DNA of 28,714 bases, from contig DWYA01000044.1 of NCBI GenBank assembly GCA_019118905.1, positions 1 through 28,714 on the forward strand. Reading direction: 5' to 3'. Both the position numbers and the translations under genes were made by a program. Positions within the stretch are counted from its first letter, which is position 1, and every line of letters starts with the position of its first letter. The notes under the pieces are model-generated. The model had not been told where the DNA came from, searched no databases, and was given only the letters and a program-made list of their open reading frames with translations. Of this stretch, positions 1 to 7,086 are shown one piece after another. The stretch comes from Ruthenibacterium avium (GTDB lineage: Bacteria > Bacillota > Clostridia > Oscillospirales > Ruminococcaceae).

Positions 1-728
1 ATGTCGCGATGGTCGCGGTAGCCCTTGTAAAGCCGGTAACGGCCTGTACCAAGGCTGACCGCCTCATCCATTCCCAAATGAATCCTTCGGGTGCGGAATG
101 TTTTGCTGAAATGGGAAATCATCGCTTCGACAAGCTCGCGTGTTTCCTCCTGCCCAACCATCAAGTTATCTACGGTATCGCGCATGGGCTGCATGTACTT
201 CCAACGAATGGCAGTGCGCAGATGTGCCAACGTTTGAATGCAGGGAATCAGCTCAATGCCTACCAACGCGGCGAAGTCATCCAGCTCCTTTTGCTCCTGC
301 ACACTATATCTGCCGCGGCGATACCCGAAATAAGGATATCCCGGCAGCTCATAAGTGTCCTCCATATAAAGGTAGCACTCTGTATAGCCCATCAGTGCCA
401 ACTGACACAGAAATTTTTTCATTGTCGGCAGCGTGTAAACGGAATTGCGCGAAACGTCCAGCATAGCGCCAAGCTGATCCAGCCGAGGTATGAGCGATTC
501 CGCAGAGCGGTCATGCAAAGTGAGCGCTCGCCCCAGCAGCATCAGCGCCTGTCCCACGCCTGAACAACGCAGAAAAAGCTCATCATTTTCTCTGCGCCAA
601 GACATGGCTGCATCGCTGTGATACTCCACATAAATCATCAAGTGGTCCGGCAGACCGTACATCGGCACAAATTGCTGCACGGCAGAAAGCGCCTGAATCA
701 ATTTGACATCAGTCGTTTGAAAACCCAT
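1..728 (-). CDS. Beta-N-acetylhexosaminidase, GH20 GcnA-like (3' end cut off by window edge)
   Basis: Reading leftwards from ATG at 728, 242 codons stay open to the window edge, so the C-terminus is missing. The start follows an AAGGGTGA ribosome site. The N-terminal ~100 residues are a helper domain. The barrel begins near residue 105 with a stretch rich in Tyr and acidic residues (GYTECYLYMEDTYELPGYPY). The motif HLGMDEA at 217-223 carries the GH20 Asp-Glu pair, D221-E222, in which Asp orients the substrate 2-acetamido group and Glu is the acid/base. The overall form resembles the single-domain GcnA-type enzymes that remove terminal GlcNAc or GalNAc. No signal peptide is visible, so it should act in the cytoplasm on imported oligosaccharides. 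It is the last visible gene of the ABC transporter unit, 29 bp after the permease. The family call is firm; substrate and linkage are inferred. Confidence 0.85.
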   Translation of the reverse strand, partial: MGFQTTDVKLIQALSAVQQFVPMYGLPDHLMIYVEYHSDAAMSWRRENDELFLRCSGVGQALMLLGRALTLHDRSAESLIPRLDQLGAMLDVSRNSVYTLPTMKKFLCQLALMGYTECYLYMEDTYELPGYPYFGYRRGRYSVQEQKELDDFAALVGIELIPCIQTLAHLRTAIRWKYMQPMRDTVDNLMVGQEETRELVEAMISHFSKTFRTRRIHLGMDEAVSLGTGRYRLYKGYRDHRD

Positions 729-757
729 AGCATTCACCCTTTAAAAACAGTGATGAT

Positions 758-1636
758 TTATCCTTTTACACCACCAGCAGTGATACCGCTGATAATGGTT
801 CTGGACAAACAGATAAACAGCAGCAGCGTCGGCAAAAATACAATGACAACCGCTGCAAACAAGCCGCCCCAATCGCCCGTATACTGCATTGCCGTCAAAA
901 CGCTTTTCAAGCCGGGGCCTACGGACATGTTCTTTTCCGAAGAAGCGAAAATCAAAGACAGGAAGTATTCATTCCAAATGCCCATAAAGTTAAAAATGCC
1001 AACCGTCACTAAGCCGGGCTGCGCAAGCGGCAGCATGATTTTCCAGAAGGTTTGCATCGGAGGGCAGCCATCAATGGCAGCTGCTTCTTCATAAACGCGC
1101 GACAAATTGCTGAAAAACGTAATCAAAAAAGTGGTTGTATACGGAATTTGCATTCCGATGTAGATAAAAATAAGAACCACTTTTGAGCCGGTTAAATTCG
1201 CCTGTGTCGCCAAGGAAAACAGCGGGAGCACAATCATGATTTGCGGAATGCTCATCGCGGTAATAAATCCGCTGCGGACAATGGAATTTCCTTTAAAGAC
1301 AAAGCGTGCCAAAACATAAGCAGCCGGTGCGCTGATTAAAATGGAACCGCACATGGCGCACAGCGCATACAGCAATGAGTTTGCGAAAAACACGGAAATG
1401 TTGTTGGCCGACCATGCGTTGACATAGTTTTCAAAATGAAAACCGCTTTCAAACGCAAGGGCTTTGCCGCGCATAATTTCCGGTGATGTAGAAAGGCTTG
1501 CCGCCACAATCCATCCCAGCATGGCAATGGTAAACAAGCACCATGCACCTACAATGATATGCCCCGGCAGTAGACGAATTTGCTTTTTCCATTCAAGCCC
1601 AATGGATGCTCTTTTAAATTGTTTGTTTGCTTTCAT
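758..1636 (-). CDS. Carbohydrate ABC transporter permease, MalG/MsmG type
   Basis: This 292-residue integral membrane protein has about six hydrophobic segments. The cytoplasmic EAA loop, EEAAAIDGCPPMQTFWKIMLP at about 190-210, is the docking site for the ATPase in MalFGK-like importers. Length and C-terminal form (ending TAGGVKG) fit the MalG-type CUT1 permease. A strong AAGGGGGGATCAAC site precedes the ATG. The MalF-type partner lies 13 bp upstream, so the two are co-translated and should form a heterodimeric channel. No ATPase is encoded nearby. CUT1 systems of Firmicutes often share a housekeeping MsmX/UgpC-type ATPase, and that is probable here. Oligosaccharide specificity is inferred from the neighbouring hydrolases. 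Confidence 0.93.
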   Translation of the reverse strand: MKANKQFKRASIGLEWKKQIRLLPGHIIVGAWCLFTIAMLGWIVAASLSTSPEIMRGKALAFESGFHFENYVNAWSANNISVFFANSLLYALCAMCGSILISAPAAYVLARFVFKGNSIVRSGFITAMSIPQIMIVLPLFSLATQANLTGSKVVLIFIYIGMQIPYTTTFLITFFSNLSRVYEEAAAIDGCPPMQTFWKIMLPLAQPGLVTVGIFNFMGIWNEYFLSLIFASSEKNMSVGPGLKSVLTAMQYTGDWGGLFAAVVIVFLPTLLLFICLSRTIISGITAGGVKG

Positions 1637-1649
1637 GTTGATCCCCCCC

Positions 1650-2552
1650 TTAAAATTCGCTGTCGTCCTCTTTCACCGTTTTGTTGATGACAAAGAAGAT
1701 CAACAAAACCACCAAAGCCATCAGAACACCAACCGCCGCGCCAAGTGAAGCGTTTCGCTCTGTGCTGCCCTGCGTACCAAATGTAACATTATACATATAT
1801 ATAAAGGGGGTAATTGTAGTAAGCTCGCTTTGCAGCGGTGCCGACCACATTTGGCTCCAAACAAAGAACCCAACAACGCCAATGCTCCAGAAAGTGATAC
1901 AAGTTTTCATTACACCGCGCAGCAAAGGCAGCGTAATTTTTCTGAACTGGCACACCTTGCTGGCGCCGTCGATGGTTGCGGCTTCGTAAATATCGCCGGA
2001 GATGCGTTCGATGCCGCTCATGAAAATCAACATGTAATAGCCCACCGAGCCAAAGCAGAACGCCACCAGCAGCGTCCAAAACTTAATGCTGCCGCTCATG
2101 TAATCGACCTTGGCTAAATCGGACCCAATCCAGTCGAAAAAGTTGTGCAAAAAGCCAAAGCGTTTATTAAACACCGCGGTAATCCACATGGTGGACATCG
2201 CAACCGCGTTGATAATATTCGGAATGTAGACAACGGATTTGTAAAATCCTTTAAATTTCACACCGTTTGTTAAAATTGCTGCAAACAGCAAAGAAATGAC
2301 CATAACGATAATGCCGCCAAACAGCCAAATCTTCAGCATGTTTAACATAGAATCCAAAAAAATGGAGGTAGAAAAAAGCTTTTGATAATTTTCTAAACCG
2401 ACAAATCTCCATGTACTGACGGAATCGCTGACGCCTTCCGCATAAAAGAAACTCATAATAATCGTTCTGCACACCGGATATAAAAAGATAGTTGCAAAAA
2501 ACAATAATGCCGGCGTCAAAAAACAAATAATCATTTTTTTCGTGTCTTTCAA
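1650..2552 (-). CDS. Carbohydrate ABC transporter permease, MalF/MsmF type
   Basis: The 300-residue membrane protein has an N-terminal hydrophobic segment and about six transmembrane spans. Its EAA loop is YEAATIDGASKVCQFRKITLP at about 188-208, typical of MalF/UgpA-type CUT1 permeases. The start chosen is TTG at 2552, because an AGGAGAGG site lies five bases before it. An in-frame ATG at 2534 has no comparable site. It is 13 bp from the MalG-type partner downstream. Upstream, 339 bp and a strong terminator separate it from the binding-protein gene. The permeases are therefore probably made in smaller amounts than the binding protein, or from an additional promoter that I could not identify. 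Confidence 0.92.
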   Translation of the reverse strand: MKDTKKMIICFLTPALLFFATIFLYPVCRTIIMSFFYAEGVSDSVSTWRFVGLENYQKLFSTSIFLDSMLNMLKIWLFGGIIVMVISLLFAAILTNGVKFKGFYKSVVYIPNIINAVAMSTMWITAVFNKRFGFLHNFFDWIGSDLAKVDYMSGSIKFWTLLVAFCFGSVGYYMLIFMSGIERISGDIYEAATIDGASKVCQFRKITLPLLRGVMKTCITFWSIGVVGFFVWSQMWSAPLQSELTTITPFIYMYNVTFGTQGSTERNASLGAAVGVLMALVVLLIFFVINKTVKEDDSEF

Positions 2553-2891
2553 AGAAACCTCTCCTTTCGGCGTTTGCGCTTGCTACCGGTTTTGTTCCCT
2601 CTTGCTGCAAGTGTGAAGTTTCCGAAGATTCAAAGAGATGAACAGCGCCGCAATGCTTTGTGAAAACCCGACCCAACCAAGGCCGGAAACACTGTTTCTT
2701 TCTTTCTACGCTCTTGCCAAGACCCCTAAACCTCTGAACAAGTGATGTGCAAACTTACATCAAATATGTCGTGTTTCGGCAGTGTAAAAAACAAAACGGG
2801 GAGCTCCTGCTGTGCAAGAGCCCCCCAGAGAACTGCTTCATTTACGCGGGCCCCAAAATAAATGCCCGTGTATGAACCGCCGTTTTTTGTA
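2553..2891 (-). other. Intergenic stretch between binding protein and permeases
   Basis: These 339 bp contain no convincing gene on either strand. The binding-protein end holds the terminator described at 2786-2826. The permease end holds the ribosome site for the TTG start. I looked for a second promoter on the minus strand. The best match is TTTACA followed after 16 bp by TATTTG (about 2761-2788), which overlaps the terminator T-run and is too weak to call. Confidence 0.6.
2786..2826 (-). terminator. Intrinsic terminator after the sugar-binding lipoprotein gene
   Basis: On the minus strand a 13-bp GC-rich stem (two G-T wobbles) closes a 3-base loop and is followed by GTTTTGTTTTTT. It lies 65 bp past the binding-protein stop codon. 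Partial read-through here is a common way to give more binding protein than permease. Confidence 0.85.
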
Positions 2892-4184
2892 TTACTTCAT
2901 TGAGGCCAACTCAGCAATATAACCGGCGGGGTCAAGCTCTTGCTTGCACAGCTTGTTGATGCCTTCCAGGACATAGTCCTTATAATCTGCATTTGTCTGC
3001 AAGCCGCCTGCCCACAGATAAGCTTTGCTCATTTCCTTAAAGTAAGGCTCTGCACCTGCTACCTGTGCCGGCCATGTGGTGTTGTCGGTATCAGCCGGAA
3101 TGGATGCAACAGCTTCTGCCATCTTCAAGTCATATTCGCCGGTAACAACGGTCATGATGAAGTCGAACGCCTCTTGCTTATGCTCGCTTGCGTCCACAAT
3201 GCCGAAGCCCTGAGAACCAACCACTGCACCCTCGGTGCCGTCTACGCCGCCCTCAACAGTCGGCCACGGGAAGAAGCCCCAATCAATCTGAGAGCCGGTA
3301 TTCTGGGCAATCTCATTGGGAACCCAAGAGCATTGCAGCAGCATAGCAGACTCTTCATAGCCAAGCTCGTTCTGGCCGTCGGGATAGTTGGCCGGTGCAT
3401 ACTCAGACATGTATCCGTTTGCAAACAGCTTCTGAATATCTTCTGCGGCTTTCAGCGCTTCGGGTACTTCGGCCCATTTTACGTTATCAACGAGATCCAA
3501 AATGCCATCCTGTCCAATATAACGCGCCAACTGATAACCCATCAGCAGCAATGTGCCGTCGCCCTGGTCACATGTCATGGGGTTTACACCGCTTGCTTTC
3601 AGCTTTTCGCAAACATCCAAAAGCTCATCAAAGGTGGTGGGAACGGCTTCAATTCCTGCATCTGCAAACATGGCTTTGTTATACCAAACGCCGGAAGTGT
3701 ACGGCTGATAGGGAATTACTTTCAGCTTTCCGTCGGTGTAGGATTTTGCCTTGTCCAGCAAAACGGGCATTGCATGTTTCTCATAATCTGCTGCGGCAAC
3801 CATGTCGGTCAGGTCAGCCACATACTTGGAGCACTGCTCCGAGATGAAAATGTAGTCTTGGTCGAAGAAGTCAATCTTCTCGCCGCCGTCCAATGCAGGG
3901 CCAATGAGGTTCTTTACATCGCGGCCCTTCCATTCAATGTTAATCTTGATGCCGGTTGCGGCCTCATAAGCATCGGCAGCTTCTTGAATTACCTTAGCCT
4001 GACCTTCCGTGGAGTTCCACATGGACCAGTAGGTAAGCTCTACGCCGCTGCTGGGAGCAGCGCTTGCCGCAGTGCTCGCTGCGGTACTTGCCGCCGTCGA
4101 AGAGCTGGTGCTGCCGGAACAGCCTGTCAAAATCATGGCTGCTGCACATGCAGCTGCTGTCATACGGGCAAATGCTTTTTTCAT
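2892..4184 (-). CDS. Extracellular sugar-binding lipoprotein of ABC importer (SBP family 1)
   Basis: The 430-residue protein starts with a lipoprotein signal: MKKAFARM, a hydrophobic core, then lipobox LTGC with Cys22 as lipidation site. A low-complexity Ser/Thr/Ala linker (about 23-45) tethers it to the membrane. The mature part begins VELTYWSMW, as in family 1 solute-binding proteins for oligosaccharides, and the length is typical (400-450). A GAGGA ribosome site precedes the ATG. It is the first gene of the importer unit, ahead of two permeases and the GH20 enzyme, and diverges from the AraC regulator. It should capture an oligosaccharide outside the cell and deliver it to the MalF/MalG-type pair. 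The ligand cannot be read from sequence; a fucosylated or HexNAc-containing glycan is inferred from context. Confidence 0.94.
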   Translation of the reverse strand: MKKAFARMTAAACAAAMILTGCSGSTSSSTAASTAASTAASAAPSSGVELTYWSMWNSTEGQAKVIQEAADAYEAATGIKINIEWKGRDVKNLIGPALDGGEKIDFFDQDYIFISEQCSKYVADLTDMVAAADYEKHAMPVLLDKAKSYTDGKLKVIPYQPYTSGVWYNKAMFADAGIEAVPTTFDELLDVCEKLKASGVNPMTCDQGDGTLLLMGYQLARYIGQDGILDLVDNVKWAEVPEALKAAEDIQKLFANGYMSEYAPANYPDGQNELGYEESAMLLQCSWVPNEIAQNTGSQIDWGFFPWPTVEGGVDGTEGAVVGSQGFGIVDASEHKQEAFDFIMTVVTGEYDLKMAEAVASIPADTDNTTWPAQVAGAEPYFKEMSKAYLWAGGLQTNADYKDYVLEGINKLCKQELDPAGYIAELASMK

Positions 4185-4284
4185 AACTTTTTCCTCACTT
4201 TCTTGATTTTACAAACACAAAGAACCACGCACCCTTTGCGCAAGCAACAATCGGATTGGGCAAACTTCACAGTTTAAAAGCATG

Positions 4285-4316
4285 TTTGCTGTAAAAAACC
4301 GATTGATTTGCTGTAA
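4285..4316. promoter_or_regulatory. Direct repeat, candidate AraC-family operator
   Basis: TTTGCTGTAA occurs twice, at 4285-4294 and 4307-4316, exactly 22 bp apart, about two helical turns. Tandem same-orientation half-sites at 21-22 bp spacing are how dimeric AraC-family activators commonly bind. The pair lies 100 bp upstream of the binding-protein start codon, on the other side from the araC-type gene promoter. The repeat is seen; binding is inferred. Confidence 0.6.
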
Positions 4317-4331
4317 TTTTAGTTTACACGC

Positions 4332-4360
4332 TTGCAGGATAAATTTGAATATGTTATATT
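4332..4360 (+). promoter_or_regulatory. Promoter of the AraC-type regulator
   Basis: TTGCAG (4332-4337), a 17-bp spacer and TATATT (4355-4360) with an extended TG two bases before the -10 box. It is oriented toward the regulator, leaving a leader of about 65 bases. Confidence 0.6.
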
Positions 4361-4432
4361 GACATAAAAGTTATACATATTTCACGCATGTGCTAAAAAC
4401 GAGCAAAAACGCCCTCAAAGAAAGGATTTGCT

Positions 4433-5290
4433 ATGTATGAACTTTTTGAGTTGAACAATTGTCAAGCAGAGAATGGTCTAAAGCTTTTATACGTCACCTG
4501 CTTTCGTTCAGAAAAGCCTTGGCACGGTATTCAGCACACCCATAATTTTTTAGAAATTTTCTTTTGCGTGGGCGGTCAATGTGAATTTTTTGTTCGAGAT
4601 CGCTCCTTTCTCATGTCCTCCAACCAGTTTGTCATTATCAATCCCGGTGTTGAGCATGTGGAAAGCACTTTGCCCCAAACGTCCGTAGAATGGATTGTCA
4701 TTGGCATCAAAGGATGCAGCATGGTGCTTCCGAATACAGCCGACGGCTGTTTTTCCGCCGACTTTCAAGGCGATAACGGCGCCACCGTGAATCTTTTGGT
4801 GAGCTTAGTGCATGAATTGCAAAACAAAGCTCACGGATACCAAGAGGCGTGTCTGCATATTCTTCAGCTTTTGATGATTTACGTTGGCCGCGCGTCGGGC
4901 ACCGACATCACCATTGGCTCACAAACACCCCCTTCCCCCCACAGCAGCATCTCTTGGGTGAAACAATACATTGACGACAACTATACCACCGCCCTAAACT
5001 TAGAAACGCTTTCAAACAAAGTCGGCTTGAATCGGTACAGCCTGATTCGTGAGTTTAAAAAGCTTTATCAAATCAGTCCCATCGAATACATGCTGCAATG
5101 CCGCTATCGGGAAGGAAAGTTTCTTTTGGAAACCACCGACCGCAATATCAGCAACATCGGCCAAGACCTTGGCTTTTGCAGCGGAAATTATTTTTCACAG
5201 TGCTTTCAAAAAAGATTTGGCTTGTCGCCCAGCGACTATCGCAAACTTTGCCGAGAAAAAGACAAACAAAAAACAAATCCTGCCAAATAA
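4433..5290 (+). CDS. AraC-family transcriptional regulator with N-terminal cupin sensor
   Basis: A 285-residue two-domain regulator. Residues ~25-100 form a cupin-like ligand pocket (HTHNFLEIFFCVGG, then NPGVEHVE). Residues ~180-275 form the AraC/XylS double helix-turn-helix, with the first at VKQYIDDNYTTALNLETLS and the second ending in GFCSGNYFSQCFQKRFGLSP followed by YRK, the family signature. An AAAGGA site precedes the ATG. It is divergent from the sugar ABC importer and faces the sulfatase gene across a shared terminator. By family precedent it senses a sugar from the pathway and activates the importer, and perhaps the sulfatase and fucosidase. The 10-bp direct repeats at 4285-4316 are its likely operator. 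Confidence 0.93.
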   Translation: MYELFELNNCQAENGLKLLYVTCFRSEKPWHGIQHTHNFLEIFFCVGGQCEFFVRDRSFLMSSNQFVIINPGVEHVESTLPQTSVEWIVIGIKGCSMVLPNTADGCFSADFQGDNGATVNLLVSLVHELQNKAHGYQEACLHILQLLMIYVGRASGTDITIGSQTPPSPHSSISWVKQYIDDNYTTALNLETLSNKVGLNRYSLIREFKKLYQISPIEYMLQCRYREGKFLLETTDRNISNIGQDLGFCSGNYFSQCFQKRFGLSPSDYRKLCREKDKQKTNPAK

Positions 5291-5293
5291 AAA

Positions 5294-5336
5294 ATCCCGC
5301 TTACTTCGCCGATGTAATCGGCTGAGTAAGCGGGAT
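5294..5336. terminator. Bidirectional terminator between araC-type and sulfatase genes
   Basis: A 12-bp perfect outer stem (ATCCCGCTTACT with its complement), a 2-base internal loop and a 6-bp inner stem GCCGAT/ATCGGC closing on GTA. It is flanked by AAAAA on the left and GTTTT on the right, so it can serve both convergent genes. Confidence 0.9.
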
Positions 5337-5359
5337 GTTTTACGGTTCATCGGCAATTG

Positions 5360-6838
5360 TTACTTTTCTTTTGCAAACGCGGGAATGGGGCCGTAGCGGT
5401 CATTTAACGACGCATAGCGTCCGGGCCGCGCATGCTGCCCTGTCCCCGTAACGGCTTCACAGCGCGCATCAAACATTTTGTCTGAATAAACTTCAAACCA
5501 AGCGTCCATTTCCTTCGTCATGGAAAGCACCATATCCTCATATGCGCTATCGCCATAAAGATTGCGTTCTTCCTCCGGGTCTTTTACAAGGTCATACAGC
5601 TCGTTCGGGCCATAAGGATAACGCAAAACCAGCTTAATTTCATGATTGCGGATCATTCTTACCGGGCCGTACTCGTCAAACACCACAACAGGGGCATTTT
5701 GCTCCAAAGCCGGGTTTTTCAGCCACGGCGCAAAACTGCGTCCGGGAAGCACCTGTTTTGTTTCGCACTTTGTTCCGGTCAATTCACACAGCGTGGGAAG
5801 TACATCGTAATGGCTGAACAGCTCGCGGCAAACGGCATTTTGAACGGTATGATTTTTCCACATCGCAATGAAGGGAACTTTTACGGAAGAATCGTACATG
5901 TTCTGCGGAAATGTGCCGTTGCCCTTGCCCCAAATTCCGTGCTGCCCAAGGTTCATGCCGTTGTCGGACGTAAAAATGACAATGGTGTTGTCTAAAATTC
6001 CGCATTGTTCCAGCGCTTGCACCATCTGTCCAATTTGGTGGTCCATGGCGGTAATTGCCGCATAATATCCCCGCAGCAGCTCTTTTCGCTTTTCTCCCGT
6101 TCCAAACGAGCAGGTATGCACTTGGTTAGGATGCAAGGGAAGGTCCGGCGTGGCGGTAAAGGCGCAGTCTTTGTACAAGTCATAGTACTCTTTGGGGTGC
6201 TGGTCGGCGCTCCAAGGGTCATGCGGGGCAGTAAAGTGAACGCTGAGATAAAACGGCTTTCCCGCCTGAGCATACTGGTTAATTTTTTCCACGGCATGTT
6301 CCCCAATCAAATCGGTCACATATCCGTCTTGGACGCTGACTGTCCCGTTTTCTACAATTTCCGGCTTAAAATAATCACACCCGCCTCGGGCAATGGTGTA
6401 CCAATCGGTGAACCCCTGCTGCGGGGTCAAGCTGTCGCCCAAGTGCCATTTTCCGCACAGACCACAAGTGTACCCGGCATCATGCAAAAGCGACGAATAG
6501 CTGGTCAAGTGTTCTAAGTATTGAATGGGCGTTGTTTCGTGTGCAAAGGCCGGCTTTCCCTGTGCAAACGGATGGGCTTGATCTAAATTGCCGCCGTCGA
6601 GCCAGTCCAGCACCCCATGGCAGCTCGGCATGGTTCCCGTCAAAATGGAAGCGCGCGCCGGAGAACATACCGGTGAGGCACAGAAAAAATTTTCAAACCG
6701 AATTCCCTGCTGCGCCATTCGGTCTAAGTTGGGCGTTTGAATATCCCCGTTTCCGCCGCAGTGAAGCGCCCATGCACCCATATCATCGGCCAAAATAAAA
6801 AGAACGTTTGGCTTTTGGTTCATTTCCTGTTGACTCAT
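5360..6838 (-). CDS. Type I (formylglycine) sulfatase, cytoplasmic
   Basis: The 492-residue enzyme has the alkaline-phosphatase-superfamily start PNVLFILADDMG (metal ligands D18-D19). The sulfatase signature CSPAR at 58-62 makes Cys58 the residue converted to formylglycine. Further on, TSDNGMNLGQHG carries the second metal-binding Asp-Asn and conserved His. Length is normal for S1 sulfatases. The start is ATG at 6838, ten bases after GGAGGG; a longer frame to 6895 lacks a ribosome site and would swallow the -10 box. There is no signal peptide, so it should remove sulfate inside the cell. A Cys-type site in an anaerobe implies maturation by a radical-SAM anSME, not seen in this window. Context with fucosidase and hexosaminidase suggests a sulfated host glycan, for example a sulfo-GlcNAc or sulfo-Gal unit. 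Exact subfamily and position specificity are not readable. Confidence 0.93.
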   Translation of the reverse strand: MSQQEMNQKPNVLFILADDMGAWALHCGGNGDIQTPNLDRMAQQGIRFENFFCASPVCSPARASILTGTMPSCHGVLDWLDGGNLDQAHPFAQGKPAFAHETTPIQYLEHLTSYSSLLHDAGYTCGLCGKWHLGDSLTPQQGFTDWYTIARGGCDYFKPEIVENGTVSVQDGYVTDLIGEHAVEKINQYAQAGKPFYLSVHFTAPHDPWSADQHPKEYYDLYKDCAFTATPDLPLHPNQVHTCSFGTGEKRKELLRGYYAAITAMDHQIGQMVQALEQCGILDNTIVIFTSDNGMNLGQHGIWGKGNGTFPQNMYDSSVKVPFIAMWKNHTVQNAVCRELFSHYDVLPTLCELTGTKCETKQVLPGRSFAPWLKNPALEQNAPVVVFDEYGPVRMIRNHEIKLVLRYPYGPNELYDLVKDPEEERNLYGDSAYEDMVLSMTKEMDAWFEVYSDKMFDARCEAVTGTGQHARPGRYASLNDRYGPIPAFAKEK

Positions 6839-6893
6839 AAAAAGGACTCCCTCCGAAAAATATCTGTGTCGTATTTTGCGTGGTTTGATTGGC

Positions 6894-6923
6894 ATAGTAC
6901 GCCTTTTTTGCGCGTGTTGTCAA
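6894..6923 (-). promoter_or_regulatory. Promoter of the sulfatase gene
   Basis: On the minus strand, TTGACA (6923-6918), an 18-bp spacer and TACTAT (6899-6894), about 55 bp upstream of the chosen ATG. The -35 box is consensus. Confidence 0.65.
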
Positions 6924-6930
6924 GCGGTTC

Positions 6931-7001
6931 CAACATAAAATTCAAATTTTCCCCAAACTGTTTTTCACAAAAAAGTTTAAAAAAGATTGATTTTTATGTT
7001 G
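6931..7001. promoter_or_regulatory. Inverted pair of 10-mers at the two divergent promoters
   Basis: CAACATAAAA at 6931-6940 and its exact complement TTTTATGTTG at 6992-7001. Read in each gene's own direction, the same TTTTATGTTG sits 7 bp upstream of the sulfatase -35 box and overlaps the fucosidase -35 box. A related TTTTATGT (minus strand, 4369-4362) lies upstream of the binding-protein gene. A shared regulator site is inferred. Confidence 0.5.
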
Positions 7002-7027
7002 AAATAAACTGAAAGTTCGCTTAATAT
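6999..7027 (+). promoter_or_regulatory. Promoter of the fucosidase-MFS operon
   Basis: TTGAAA (6999-7004), a 17-bp spacer and TAATAT (7022-7027); the overlapping TATAAT at 7025-7030 would have a 20-bp spacer. This leaves a leader of about 55 bases ending in a TAAGGAG ribosome site. Confidence 0.65.
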
Positions 7028-7086
7028 AATAGCCAGTATTTCACTGTTGCCCCTTTGCAAATTTATTTGAGTAAGGAGACTTTATT

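Noticed and set aside
2940..4277. A 445-codon open frame on the plus strand
   Set aside because: It is antisense to the sugar-binding lipoprotein, whose family motifs, lipobox and ribosome site are clear. The plus-strand product shows no domain and a cysteine-rich, biased composition.
4359..4364. TTGACA as the -35 box of the AraC gene
   Set aside because: At 17 bp downstream there is only TCACGC, and the TTATAC beyond it is too close. TTGCAG-17-TATATT just upstream is a better pair.
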